From Gracilimonas sp040904925 (GTDB lineage: Bacteria; Bacteroidota; Rhodothermia; Balneolales; Balneolaceae): a DNA stretch of 64,000 bases. Shown piece after piece: positions 43,441 to 52,587 of this stretch (position 1 is the stretch's first letter; each line of letters begins with the position of its first letter). The DNA is taken from positions 60,221 through 124,220 of the forward strand of contig JBBDSP010000012.1 of NCBI GenBank assembly GCA_040904925.1, written 5' to 3'. A program made the translations under genes and the position numbers. Under the pieces are notes generated by a model. That model saw only the letters and a list, made by a program, of their open reading frames with translations. It ran no database searches and was not told the DNA's origin.

Positions 43441-45009
43441 ATGAAGCGAAAAGACTTTTTAAAGATAGCGGGTATTGGAACAGCGGGTGTTACCTTCCTT
43501 CCATTCATTAACAGTAACACATTAGCAGCCGGATTACTTGATTCGGAAAAGAAGCGATTAGCTGAAATTGCTTTAACAGCTGCAAAAAATGCCGGAGCTT
43601 CTTACGCAGATATTCGCATCGGGCGATACCTGAATCAGTTCATTAATAGTCGCGAACAGAATATAACAGGGATCACAAATACCGAATCATTTGGTTTTGG
43701 AATTCGGGTGATTGCCAATGGTACGTGGGGATTTGCTTCATCCAATCAGGTAACTGAAAATGAAATTAAACGCGTTGCCAATCAGGCCGTTTTAATCGCT
43801 AAGGCTAATGGAAGATTACAAACAGAGCCGGTACAACTGGCTCCGGTTCCCGGATACGGTGATGTAAGCTGGAATACCCCGATCGAGATCGATCCCTTCG
43901 ATATTTCAATGGAAGAGAAAGTGGATCTGTTGATGAACATCAATTCCGAGGCTGAAAAAGCAGGAGCTGACTTCTGTTCCTCGAATCTTTTCTTTGTTAA
44001 CGAACAGAAATACTTTGCCTCCACAGAAGGCACTTTTGCCGACCAAAATGTTTACCGCTGCTGGCCAACCTTTACCGTAACAAGTATCAACCGGGATCAG
44101 GGTGGGTTTGAAACCCGGAACTCTCTGGCTCAACCCATAGGAATGGGCTACGAATATGTTAAGAATTTTGGGTTGATCGAAGAAGCTCGCGAAGCTGCTG
44201 AGCAGGCTATTGAAAAACATTCAGCAAAAAGCGTGGAGCCCGGGAAATATGATCTTGTACTCGACCCATCCCATTTGTTTTTGACCATTCATGAATCGGT
44301 AGGCCACCCATTAGAGCTGGATCGTGTTTTGGGATATGAAGCTAATTATGCCGGAACCAGCTTTGCTACGCTTGACAAATGGCGCTCCGGTGACTTCCAG
44401 TACGGAAGTGAGATCGTAAATTTTGTAGCTGATAAAAATCAGAAAGATGCATTGGCTACCGTCGGTTATGACGATGACGGAGTTAAAACAAAACAATGGG
44501 ATCTGGTTCGGGATGGCATTTTAGTAAACTATCAGGCTACCCGCGATCAGGTTAATATTATAGATCAAAATGAATCTCATGGTTGCTGCTATGCCGATAG
44601 CTGGTCTTCCGTGCCATTTCAAAGAATGCCGAACGTTTCATTGGAGGCGGGCAAAGAAGACAAGTCAGTTCAGGATATCATTTCCAATACCGAAGATGGA
44701 ATTTACATTAAAGGCCGCGGTTCCTATTCCATTGACCAACAACGTTACAATTTTCAGTTTGGCGGACAGCTCTATTATGAAATTAAAAACGGTGAGATCA
44801 CTCAGATGCTGCGTGATGTAGCCTATCAATCTAATACACAGGAATTCTGGAATACCTGTGCTGAATTGGGCGGCCCTTCAACCTATGAATTGGGTGGTAC
44901 CTTTTTTGATGGAAAAGGCCAGCCTTCTCAGGTAAGTGCGGTAAGTCACGGTTGCCCCACCACTCGGTTTGAAGGCGTGAATGTGATCAACACCGGGCGA
45001 AGAATTTAA
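43441..45009 (+). CDS. TldD-family metalloprotease, exported-type (copy 1)
   Basis: A 522-residue zinc metalloprotease-like protein. The N-terminus MKRKDFLKIAGIGTAGVTF resembles a Tat signal with K-R instead of R-R. The body matches TldD: YADIRIGRYLNQFIN, VIANGTWGFAS, the zinc motif HESVGH (284-289) and GYEANYAGTSFAT. TldD/TldE pairs degrade unfolded peptides and mature some peptides (microcin B17) in E. coli, in the cytosol. Here export is suggested. It is followed 33 bp later by a paralogue. Confidence 0.9.
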   Translation: MKRKDFLKIAGIGTAGVTFLPFINSNTLAAGLLDSEKKRLAEIALTAAKNAGASYADIRIGRYLNQFINSREQNITGITNTESFGFGIRVIANGTWGFASSNQVTENEIKRVANQAVLIAKANGRLQTEPVQLAPVPGYGDVSWNTPIEIDPFDISMEEKVDLLMNINSEAEKAGADFCSSNLFFVNEQKYFASTEGTFADQNVYRCWPTFTVTSINRDQGGFETRNSLAQPIGMGYEYVKNFGLIEEAREAAEQAIEKHSAKSVEPGKYDLVLDPSHLFLTIHESVGHPLELDRVLGYEANYAGTSFATLDKWRSGDFQYGSEIVNFVADKNQKDALATVGYDDDGVKTKQWDLVRDGILVNYQATRDQVNIIDQNESHGCCYADSWSSVPFQRMPNVSLEAGKEDKSVQDIISNTEDGIYIKGRGSYSIDQQRYNFQFGGQLYYEIKNGEITQMLRDVAYQSNTQEFWNTCAELGGPSTYELGGTFFDGKGQPSQVSAVSHGCPTTRFEGVNVINTGRRI

Positions 45010-45041
45010 AATAAAACACTAAACCAAAACGGAGTTATTCC

Positions 45042-46667
45042 TTGAAGAGAAAAGATTTTTTAAAAATTGCAGGAATAGGGATGGGTGGAATGATGATTCC
45101 ACTCGTTGGAACCAGGGTGGAAGCATTTTCTTCCCTGACCGGCATGTCGGTATCAGAGAAAAAAGAATTGGCTGATACAGCCCTTAATGCGGCTAAAATG
45201 GCCGGTGCAAGCTATGCTGACATCAGGATCGGGAGATATTTAAATCAATTTATCATTACCAGGGAGCAGCAGGTTCAGAACGCCGTCAATACCGAATCAT
45301 TCGGTGTTGGTGTTCGGGTAATTGCCAACGGCACCTGGGGATTTGCATCCACCAATAATGTAACCAAAGAAGGAATAGCGGAAGCAGCCCGACAGGCGGT
45401 TATGATCGCCAAGGCAAACGGATCGATCCAAAATGAGCCGGTACAGCTGGCTCCCGTTGATTCTCACGGTGAAGTTTCCTGGAAAACACCGATCAAGAAA
45501 AATGCCTTTGAAGTACCCATTTCCGAAAAAGTAGATTTCTTATTGGAAGTGAATGATGCAGCAATGCAGAACGGGGCTTCATTCGTAGGAAGCAATTTGT
45601 TCCTCGTAAATGAGCAGAAATATTTCGCTTCTACGGAAGGATCTTATATCGACCAGGATGTACACAGGATCTGGCCAACTTTTAATGTGAGTTTGGTAGA
45701 TCGGGATTCGGGAACATTCGAATCTATTCAAAGCCTGAGTTCTCCAATGGGAATGGGCTATGAGTACCTGGATGGCAACGAATCTGAAAAAGCCAAAGGA
45801 TTGGTAACCCGTTACGGTCATTCCTATGATATGATCGAGGATGCGGCTCAGCTGGCTGAAAAAGGAACGGAAAAACTATCCGCTAAATCTGTGGAACCCG
45901 GTCAGTACGACTTAGTTCTTGATCCGTCTCACCTCTGGTTGACTATCCACGAAAATGTAGGTCACCCGCTGGAGCTGGATCGTGTTTTAGGCTATGAAGC
46001 CAACTACGCCGGAACCAGTTTTGCGACCTTAGATAAATGGGAATCCGGAGATTTTGAGTACGGCTCAGATATTGTAAACCTCTATGCTGATAAACTACAG
46101 GAAGGTTCATTAGGCCATGTTGGCTACGATGATGAGGGAGTCCAAACCAAGAAATGGGATCTGGTTAAAGATGGCATTTTGGTTAACTACCAGGCTATTC
46201 GAGATCAGGCACATATCATTAATGAAGATGAATCTCACGGTTGCTGCTATGCTGACAGTTGGAACAGCGTACAGTTTCAGCGCATGCCAAACGTATCATT
46301 AGCTCCGGGTAAGGATAAATTATCTGTTGATGAAATGATCAAAGATGTCGAAAACGGAATTTATGTAGTGGGTGATGGCTCTTACTCCATCGACCAGCAG
46401 CGCTACAACTTCCAGTTTGGCGGACAGTTATTTTACGAGATCAAGAATGGTGAAATAACAGGAATGCTTCGCGATGTAGCTTATCAGTCAAATACGCAGG
46501 AGTTCTGGAATTCTTGTTCTGCAATTTGTGATGAAAGCGATTTCCGGTTGGGCGGATCTTTCTTTGACGGAAAGGGTCAGCCGGGACAATCAAGTGCGGT
46601 TTCTCACGGAAGCTCAACTACACGTTTTGACGGTATCAATGTGATCAATACCGCACGACGAATCTAA
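45042..46667 (+). CDS. TldD-family metalloprotease, exported-type (copy 2)
   Basis: A 541-residue paralogue of copy 1 sharing the KRKDFLKIAGIGMGG export-type start, YADIRIGRYLNQFI, HENVGH (303-308) and GYEANYAGTSFATLDKW. The start codon is TTG at 45042. It differs by a ~20-residue insertion before the HExxxH region and by HGSSTTRF where copy 1 has HGCPTTRF near the end. It is cotranscribed with copy 1 and the following PmbA-like gene, which has no signal sequence. Confidence 0.9.
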   Translation: MKRKDFLKIAGIGMGGMMIPLVGTRVEAFSSLTGMSVSEKKELADTALNAAKMAGASYADIRIGRYLNQFIITREQQVQNAVNTESFGVGVRVIANGTWGFASTNNVTKEGIAEAARQAVMIAKANGSIQNEPVQLAPVDSHGEVSWKTPIKKNAFEVPISEKVDFLLEVNDAAMQNGASFVGSNLFLVNEQKYFASTEGSYIDQDVHRIWPTFNVSLVDRDSGTFESIQSLSSPMGMGYEYLDGNESEKAKGLVTRYGHSYDMIEDAAQLAEKGTEKLSAKSVEPGQYDLVLDPSHLWLTIHENVGHPLELDRVLGYEANYAGTSFATLDKWESGDFEYGSDIVNLYADKLQEGSLGHVGYDDEGVQTKKWDLVKDGILVNYQAIRDQAHIINEDESHGCCYADSWNSVQFQRMPNVSLAPGKDKLSVDEMIKDVENGIYVVGDGSYSIDQQRYNFQFGGQLFYEIKNGEITGMLRDVAYQSNTQEFWNSCSAICDESDFRLGGSFFDGKGQPGQSSAVSHGSSTTRFDGINVINTARRI

Positions 46668-46702
46668 AGGAAATAAAAAATAAACGATAAGAACTGAACA
46701 TT

Positions 46703-48019
46703 ATGGCCATTTTAACACGAGACGAAGCACGTGACATCATGCAGAAAGTGATCAGGCTTTCAAAAGCTGATCATTGTGAAGTAAACCTTCAGGGAAGCAT
46801 AGGCGGTAACATTCGCTATGCGCGAAATACCGTAACCACCAGTGGAGAGGAACAAAATACCTCGCTTTCCATTGAGTCTGCTTTCGGTAAAAAAACAGGA
46901 ACGGCATCCATCAATGAATTTGATGATGAATCGCTGGAAAAAGTTGTTCGCCGCTCCGAGGAGCTGGCCCAGCTTGCTCCCGAAAATCCTGAATACATGG
47001 AGCCTTTAGGTCCTCAGGAATACAAGGAAACACCCTCGCATTTTGATTCTACAGCGAACATCACTCCGGATTACAGAGCTAAAGCAGCAGAAAACAGCAT
47101 CAAGCCAAGTATTGATAATGGATTGATAGCTGCCGGATTTTTAGAAGATGAAGCAGGTTTTAACGCGATCATGAACAGCAATGGATTGTTCGCTTATAAT
47201 CAGGAAACAGAAGTAGAATTTTCGGTAACCATGAGAACCGAAGACGGTCGTGGTTCCGGTTGGGTTTCACGCGATTATAATGATGTAGATCTGTTAGATA
47301 CTGCAACGGCATCTGATATCGCTGTTCAGAAAGCTACAGGATCTGCTGAAGCAGTAGCCCTTGAACCCGGTAAATATACAGTGATCCTGGAACCGGATGC
47401 TTCTGTAGGCCTGCTTAGTAATATGTTTTTCAGGATGGGCGCCCGTACTGCAGATGAGGGACGAAGTTTTCTTTCTAAGCAGGGCGGAGGTACACGTGTA
47501 GGTGAAAAAATGTTTGACGAGCGCGTGACGGTTTACTCTGATCCTTTCCATCAAACGGTACCAACAGCACCTTTCACAGGTTCAGGTCAGCCGGTAAATA
47601 AAACGACCTGGATCGAAAATGGAGTGGTTAAGAACCTTTCCTATTCCAGATTCTGGGCAAACGAAAAAGGGGTTGATCCTCTTCCCGGACCGGTAAACGG
47701 AATTATGGAAGGAGGAACCAAATCTACGGCAGAATTGGTGGCTTCCACGGAGCGCGGAATTCTGGTGACCAGAACATGGTATATCCGAATGGTGGATCCG
47801 CAGTCGCTGCTGCTAACAGGACTGACCCGGGATGGAACTTTCTACATTGAAGACGGAGAGATCAAGCACGCCGTTAAAAACTTCAGGTTCAATGAAAGCC
47901 CGGTGATTATGCTGAATAACATTGAAGAATTAGGCAAGCCGGTTCGTTGCGGCGGAAATATGATTCCGCCCATGAAGATCCGTGACTTCACCTTCAGCAG
48001 TTTATCAGATGCAGTCTAA
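46703..48019 (+). CDS. TldE/PmbA-family protein
   Basis: A 438-residue protein that would be the partner of TldD in the two-subunit protease. Family segments: SKADHCEVNLQGSIGG near the N-terminus, FGKKTGTASINEFDDESL, the middle ALEPGKYTVILEPDA, and GPVNGIMEGGTKST. It lacks the HExxxH zinc motif, as TldE proteins do, and has no signal peptide, unlike its two TldD neighbours. It is third in the operon and followed by a terminator. Confidence 0.88.
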   Translation: MAILTRDEARDIMQKVIRLSKADHCEVNLQGSIGGNIRYARNTVTTSGEEQNTSLSIESAFGKKTGTASINEFDDESLEKVVRRSEELAQLAPENPEYMEPLGPQEYKETPSHFDSTANITPDYRAKAAENSIKPSIDNGLIAAGFLEDEAGFNAIMNSNGLFAYNQETEVEFSVTMRTEDGRGSGWVSRDYNDVDLLDTATASDIAVQKATGSAEAVALEPGKYTVILEPDASVGLLSNMFFRMGARTADEGRSFLSKQGGGTRVGEKMFDERVTVYSDPFHQTVPTAPFTGSGQPVNKTTWIENGVVKNLSYSRFWANEKGVDPLPGPVNGIMEGGTKSTAELVASTERGILVTRTWYIRMVDPQSLLLTGLTRDGTFYIEDGEIKHAVKNFRFNESPVIMLNNIEELGKPVRCGGNMIPPMKIRDFTFSSLSDAV

Positions 48020-48042
48020 GATCTGATTTACAATCAATTATC

Positions 48043-48076
48043 AAAGCCACCTGTAACTTTATGGGTGGCTTTTTTT
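48043..48076 (+). terminator. Terminator of the TldD/TldE operon
   Basis: AAGCCACC (48044-48051) pairs with GGTGGCTT, followed by a T-run (48070-48076). Confidence 0.88.
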
Positions 48077-48108
48077 ATATCTATATTGTAGTAATTGAAG
48101 TGACCTTG

Positions 48109-48193
48109 AAGCGTCCGCAGGTCCTTCAAGCGTTACGGGCAAAGGCTGAGAGGACCGATTGATTTCCCCTCGCTCCACACGCTCTGCGTTGGA
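48109..48193. repeat. Dispersed palindromic repeat, copy 2
   Basis: AAGCGTCCGC (48109-48118) and a 25-base block from CTCGCTCCACACG to GCGTTGGA (48169-48193), in the same order as copy 1 read on the minus strand (19903 to 19854), but 50 bp apart rather than 15. It forms the left edge of the repeat island. Confidence 0.75.
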
Positions 48194-48761
48194 ATGGATT
48201 GTCTGCTTTGACTTCAATGTTCAAAATTTGTTCAATTCTTTTCCTTTCGACTATCCCCCGCTTTCGCTATAATCAGTTGTTATTCAAATGATTTAAACAA
48301 AGAATCACGGTCTGACGGCTCCAAGTCCGTCTCACCGTTTGCCGGATTCCAACACCGAGGCCGTATCCATCCATCAGACGGGTAATCCGTCAGATGGAGT
48401 TCATACTCTGAGCTACTCACATATGAAGCCTACAAGTTTGACGTCAAAAAAAAATCAAGCTCATCCTAAAATCCTATAAATCAAGGTTCAGAAAGGAAAA
48501 AGTAAGAAGCGAACCCAAAATCGTCCATCGCTAATCGGTCGTTTGGTTCATCGCATTTCAATTTCATCAGTGATCATCCGCTGCATCCGTGTCATCCGCG
48601 TTCCATTCCGTTTGCCGGATTCTAACACCGAAGCCGTATCCATCCATCAGACGGGCAATCCGTCAGATGGAGTTCATACTCTGGGCATGGGTTGCAACCC
48701 ATTGTCCGTTACCAACGCCGTCCCGGGCTGCCCTGTTTGTGTCCCTTGTTAATCCGCCTGT

Positions 48762-49052
48762 TTATTGGGGAAGAGATTCTAAAATAGCTTTCGGTCTTTT
48801 GTCTGCTATTCGTAAAAGTACTTTGGCCGGGCCCTGGGGTTTTCGTCTTCCTTGCTCCCAATTCCGAAGGGTTCCCACACTGATGCCAAGCAGAGAAGAA
48901 AACTCTTGTTGAGTCATGCCGTATTTTTCCCTGATGGCGGCAACATCGGGTTCTTCCAGAGTAAATTGCCTGGATGGGCTCATTTTACCTTTCTTGATTT
49001 CTCCGGCCTGCTCAATACTTTCAAGCAATTCGTTAAACATTTCTTCATTCAT
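48762..49052 (-). CDS. NadS/HigA-type XRE-family antitoxin
   Basis: A 96-residue protein with a helix-turn-helix at about 38-85 (VAAIREKYGMTQQEFSSLLG, then SVGTLRNWEQGRRKPQGPAK), the pattern of HigA/NadS antitoxins that bind the toxin and repress the operon. Its start codon overlaps the toxin's stop codon by 4 bp. The toxin gene precedes it, the order usual for HigBA. It is surrounded by repeats, which suggests acquisition or retention in a mobile-type island. Confidence 0.9.
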   Translation of the reverse strand: MNEEMFNELLESIEQAGEIKKGKMSPSRQFTLEEPDVAAIREKYGMTQQEFSSLLGISVGTLRNWEQGRRKPQGPAKVLLRIADKRPKAILESLPQ

Positions 49053-49366
49053 GATAATTGTTCCTCCACAAGTGTTTTCAGCTGTTTGATTTGATCGGCT
49101 GAAAGATCATCTTTTTTACTTTTCGGATATGCATACAGCATATAGATTTGGTCATCTTCTTTTATGAAATAATATATGACACGAATTCCACCTCGTTTTC
49201 CTCGACCCGAACCAGCCCACCTGACTTTTCGAATACCACCACTTCCACGAATGAGATCTCCGGATTCAGGCCGAATAGATAACTGCAATTGTAACAAATG
49301 GTATTCTTCATCTGAAATGAGCTTAGTAATCAGTTTTGTAAAAACAGGTGTTTCTAAAAACTCCAT
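49049..49366 (-). CDS. RelE/HigB-type toxin
   Basis: A 105-residue small basic protein of the RelE/ParE superfamily (HigB subtype): FLETPVFTKLITKLISDEEY at the start, GSGGIRKVRWAGSGRGKRGG in the middle, then VIYYFIKEDDQIYMLYAYPK and DLSADQIKQLKTLVEE. Members cleave mRNA on the ribosome. It overlaps the antitoxin gene by 4 bp. Both genes appear intact. Confidence 0.9.
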   Translation of the reverse strand: MEFLETPVFTKLITKLISDEEYHLLQLQLSIRPESGDLIRGSGGIRKVRWAGSGRGKRGGIRVIYYFIKEDDQIYMLYAYPKSKKDDLSADQIKQLKTLVEEQLS

Positions 49367-50015
49367 ATACTAACGAATTATTTTCAGGAAAAGTACGTCA
49401 ATGACGTATAATCTGCAAATTTGAACTGAATAAAAAGAGAGATAAATAACATAGTCTTAAGCAGATTTCCCAATCTGCGATAACCGGGCGTATAACATTT
49501 GAAATCCCCCTAAAAACCAATCAAACCCCAATTTTTTCAATGTTATAACCCAAGGCAAGGGGTTGCAACCCCTTGTCTTGGCTTGAACGTTTATGCTAAG
49601 CCTTCCGGTCTGACGGCTCCAAGCCCGTCTGACCGTTTGCCGGATTCTAACACCGAAGCCATATCCATCCATCAGACGGGCAATCCGTCAGTGGAGTTCA
49701 TGCCAAGCCCAACAGGACCTTAACCCTGTCCCGTTAGGGACAACATGTTTTAAAAAAACTCTCAGTCCCAAAGCCACGTCCCTTAGGGACGTTATGTTGA
49801 GTTGGCTTCGGGCTCCTAAGCTATTCCGGCAACATATCGCACCTACGGCGCGGGCGCGTTCCGGGGGCACGGAGTTTTATAAACATGTTGCTCCGATGGA
49901 GCAAGTTTTATTCTCGTTCCCAACATCCGTGTTGGGAACGCCACTCCGGACCTCCCGGCCCGTCGGAAGTAATAAAAGGCAACCTGCTGCAAATCATATC
50001 CCCAAAAAACCACCA

Positions 50016-50815
50016 AAGCCCAACCTCCGAACACCCATTTCCCACAGGCACCATCCGGGCGGAGGTTTTCTTTATGGGAATTGCAAACCTCGGGTTGCGC
50101 CCGGCTTAAAATTTCCCCTATTTATATATCCCAACGGGCTTACCCGGGGCTATTAACATGTGATCCCTACGGGATCGGCTCTAAAGTAAACCGTGTAATC
50201 CGTTGACCTACTTAATCCGTGTTTCAACAGAATGAGAGGAAAATCATGTTAATCCTAAAACCCTATAAATCATGGTTCAAAAAGAAAGAGTAGTAAGCGC
50301 AACAAAAATCGTCCATCGAACATCGGTCCATCGCATTTCAATTTCATCAGCGATCATCCGCACTATCCGTGTCATCCGCGTTCCATTCCTTTTACCGGAT
50401 TCCAACACCGAAGCCCAACCTCCGTAAACCCATTTTCCACTGGCATCACCCAGGCGGAGGTTTTTTCTTTGTGGGAATTGTAAACCCCGGGTTGCGCCCG
50501 GCTTAAAATTTTCCATATTTAAACAACGGGCTTATCCGGGGCTATTAACATTTGATCCCTACAGGATCGGCTCTAAAATAATCCGCGTAATCTGTTGACC
50601 TACTTAATCCGCGTTTCAACAGAATGAGAGGAAAATCATGTTAATCCTAAAATCCCACAAATCACGGTTCAAAAGAAAAGAGTAAGAAGGGGGACAAAAA
50701 ATCGTCCATTGAAAATCGGTCCATCGGTCCATCGCAATTCAATTTCATCAGCGATCATCCGCACTATCCGTGTCATCCGCGTTCCATTCCTTTTGCCGGA
50801 TTCCAACACCGAAGC
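50016..50815. repeat. 0.4-kb tandem duplication within the repeat island
   Basis: Unit A (50016-50410, ~395 bp) and unit B (50411-~50812) share the same order of elements: AAGCCCAACCTCCG, GCGGAGGTTTT, GGGTTGCGCCCGGCTTAAAA, GGGGCTATTAACAT, GATCCCTAC, CAACAGAATGAGAGGAAAAT, TCAATTTCATCAGCGATCAT and TTCCAACACCGAAG. Differences are scattered, so the copies have diverged. A third partial copy lies at about 48461-48633. Confidence 0.85.
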
Positions 50816-50926
50816 CGTATCCATCCGTCAGATGGACTTCGGGCAAAACAACGTTAAAAAATATTACAAGTCTTCACTTAACGGCCTGAAAGAATAACTT
50901 TCCCTTTCAATTTCGTATTATCAGCT

Positions 50927-51580
50927 ATGGTAGTTTCCGGAACTTCAAATACCGATTTCTTCTTCACTCGTATACAGTATGAGTCCGGAAACTGGTATGT
51001 GGATGAACGCATGCCGGCCAACCTGATGCACTCCCTGGTTGAATACACCACCCTTTCCATAGATCAGGAAGAAAAGGTGATTCCCCTTTCCAGTAACAAG
51101 ATCCTGAGTTCGCCCTTTTGCTATATGACCGGCCACCGGCTCGTTGAGTTTTCTAACAAGGAAAAGGAAAACTTCGAAAAACTGGTGTACAACGGTAGCT
51201 TTATCTTTGTAGATGATTGCAATCATGATATCGACGGACTCTTTGCCAAATCTTTTGAAGCACAGATGGCAGAGATCTTTGGCCCGGATGCCCTGAAAAA
51301 GATCCCCAATGATCATCCCATATATTCCTCCTTTTTTGAATTCGAGGACGGTCCGCCAACCACGAGTTTTGAACTGAATGGCTGGGGGGATGACCTGGTA
51401 CACGATTACTTGAAAGCTATTGAAATTGATGGGGAGATCCGGGTGCTTTACAGTAATAAGGATTATGGATGTGAATGGGATTACGATTATAGAAACAAAC
51501 GCTGGTTGGCCCGCGACAACACTAAATTCGGCGTCAACATTGTGATGTACGCCATCAACAAAAACATGTACAGTACGTGA
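50927..51580 (+). CDS. DUF4159 family protein, apparently without signal peptide
   Basis: A 217-residue protein matching DUF4159: FFFTRIQYESGNWYVDERMP, PFCYMTGHRLVEFSNKEKEN and GSFIFVDDCNHDIDGLF, ending in GVNIVMYAINKNMYST. Family members are normally exported, but here the only ATG is at 50927 and gives MVVSGTSNTDFFF with no full hydrophobic stretch. The frame is open upstream only to a stop at 50879-50881 and reads TFPFNFVLSA, which looks like part of a signal peptide without a start codon. The repeat island ends about 100 bp before. Its stop overlaps the MoxR start by 4 bp. Confidence 0.85.
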   Translation: MVVSGTSNTDFFFTRIQYESGNWYVDERMPANLMHSLVEYTTLSIDQEEKVIPLSSNKILSSPFCYMTGHRLVEFSNKEKENFEKLVYNGSFIFVDDCNHDIDGLFAKSFEAQMAEIFGPDALKKIPNDHPIYSSFFEFEDGPPTTSFELNGWGDDLVHDYLKAIEIDGEIRVLYSNKDYGCEWDYDYRNKRWLARDNTKFGVNIVMYAINKNMYST

Positions 51581-52581
51581 ACGTGAATATCGAAAAAGAA
51601 AACGTCGTTGAATTGGTAAGTAAACTTCAAAAACTAAAACAGGAGATCGGTAAGGTGATCGTGGGGCAGGAGAAAGTGCTCGATGAACTTTTGATCACCT
51701 TTTGTGCGGGTGGACATGCGCTGCTCGAAGGCGTTCCCGGTCTTGCTAAAACCCTGATGATCCGTTCCCTGGCTGAAGCCATCGATGCTGATTTCAACCG
51801 AATTCAATTCACTCCAGATCTGATGCCTACGGATATAATAGGAACGGAAATCCTGGAAGAAGATCACGGAACCGGAAAGCGTTACTTCAAATTTGAGAAA
51901 GGGCCGATCTTCACCAATATTTTATTAGCAGATGAGATCAATCGAACCCCGCCTAAAACCCAGTCAGCATTATTGGAAGCCATGCAGGAATTTCGTGTGA
52001 CTGCAAGCGGGAAAACGCTGGAGTTGACGCAACCGTTTTTTGTATTGGCTACCCAAAACCCTATTGAGCAATCGGGAACGTATCCATTGCCTGAGGCACA
52101 ACTCGATCGTTTCCTGATGTTTCTGAAAGTGGATTACCCAACGGAGCAGGAAGAATTTGATGTGTTGAAATTAACCACGGGCGATTCAAAACAAACCATC
52201 CAGCCAGTAATGTCTGCGAGTGAGATCATAGAGGTCCAGCACCTGGTTCGACAAATTGTGATCAGTGATGATCTTATTTCTTACGTGAACAGCATTGTTC
52301 GCAACACCCGTCCGGATGAAACAAATAGTGAGACCGTTAAGAAAAACGTGGATTGGGGAGCAGGTCCCCGAGCCGGGCAGGCTATGATCTTAACAGCAAA
52401 GGCTCGTGCTTTGTTAAACGATCGTTATGCCGTTACTTTGGATGACCTCGCTTTTGTAGCCCCGGCCGTTTTACGTCATCGAATGCTGCTGAATTTCAAG
52501 GCAGAAACGGAAGGAATTTCAACCGATGATGTTACCCAACAGCTGCTTAAAGAAGTTCAGCCTCCGCAAAGCACAGTATAA
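51577..52581 (+). CDS. MoxR-family AAA+ ATPase
   Basis: A 334-residue ATPase thought to act as a chaperone for maturation of partner proteins with von Willebrand or DUF58 domains. Walker A GVPGLAKT (52-59), Walker B LLADEINR (116-123), the segment ATQNPIEQSGTYPLPEAQLDRF split around 165-185 and the WGAGPRAGQ sensor region are all present. The start is GTG at 51577, overlapping the upstream stop by 4 bp. It is the core of a six-gene unit. Confidence 0.95.
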   Translation: MNVNIEKENVVELVSKLQKLKQEIGKVIVGQEKVLDELLITFCAGGHALLEGVPGLAKTLMIRSLAEAIDADFNRIQFTPDLMPTDIIGTEILEEDHGTGKRYFKFEKGPIFTNILLADEINRTPPKTQSALLEAMQEFRVTASGKTLELTQPFFVLATQNPIEQSGTYPLPEAQLDRFLMFLKVDYPTEQEEFDVLKLTTGDSKQTIQPVMSASEIIEVQHLVRQIVISDDLISYVNSIVRNTRPDETNSETVKKNVDWGAGPRAGQAMILTAKARALLNDRYAVTLDDLAFVAPAVLRHRMLLNFKAETEGISTDDVTQQLLKEVQPPQSTV

Positions 52582-52587
52582 CCTATC

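Larger units (their letters stand above)
48300..50850. repeat. Repeat island with mosaic short palindromes
   Basis: Apart from a toxin-antitoxin pair, this region holds no convincing gene. Repeated modules include: CCATCAGACGG..CCGTCAGATGG hairpins (48371-48397, 48644-48670, 49669-49693, part at 50817); ATGGGTTGCAACCCAT (48687-48702); CAAGGGGTTG-CAACCCCTTG (49556-49575); TGTCCC-GTTA-GGGACA (49727-49742); ACGTCCC-TTA-GGGACGT (49776-49792); TTGCTCC-GAT-GGAGCAA (49888-49904); GTTCCCAACA..TGTTGGGAAC (49916-49939); GATCCC-TAC-GGGATC (50162-50176, decayed copy 50554-50568); and ATCCGTGTCATCCGCGTTCC blocks (near 48590, 50365, 50767). They fill the long gaps 48077-48761 and 49367-50926. Confidence 0.85.

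Noticed and set aside
49794..50156. Several open frames of 60-120 codons on both strands within 48.5-50.9 kb
   Set aside because: They run through hairpins and repeated blocks, have Pro/Arg-rich low-complexity translations and no family resemblance.
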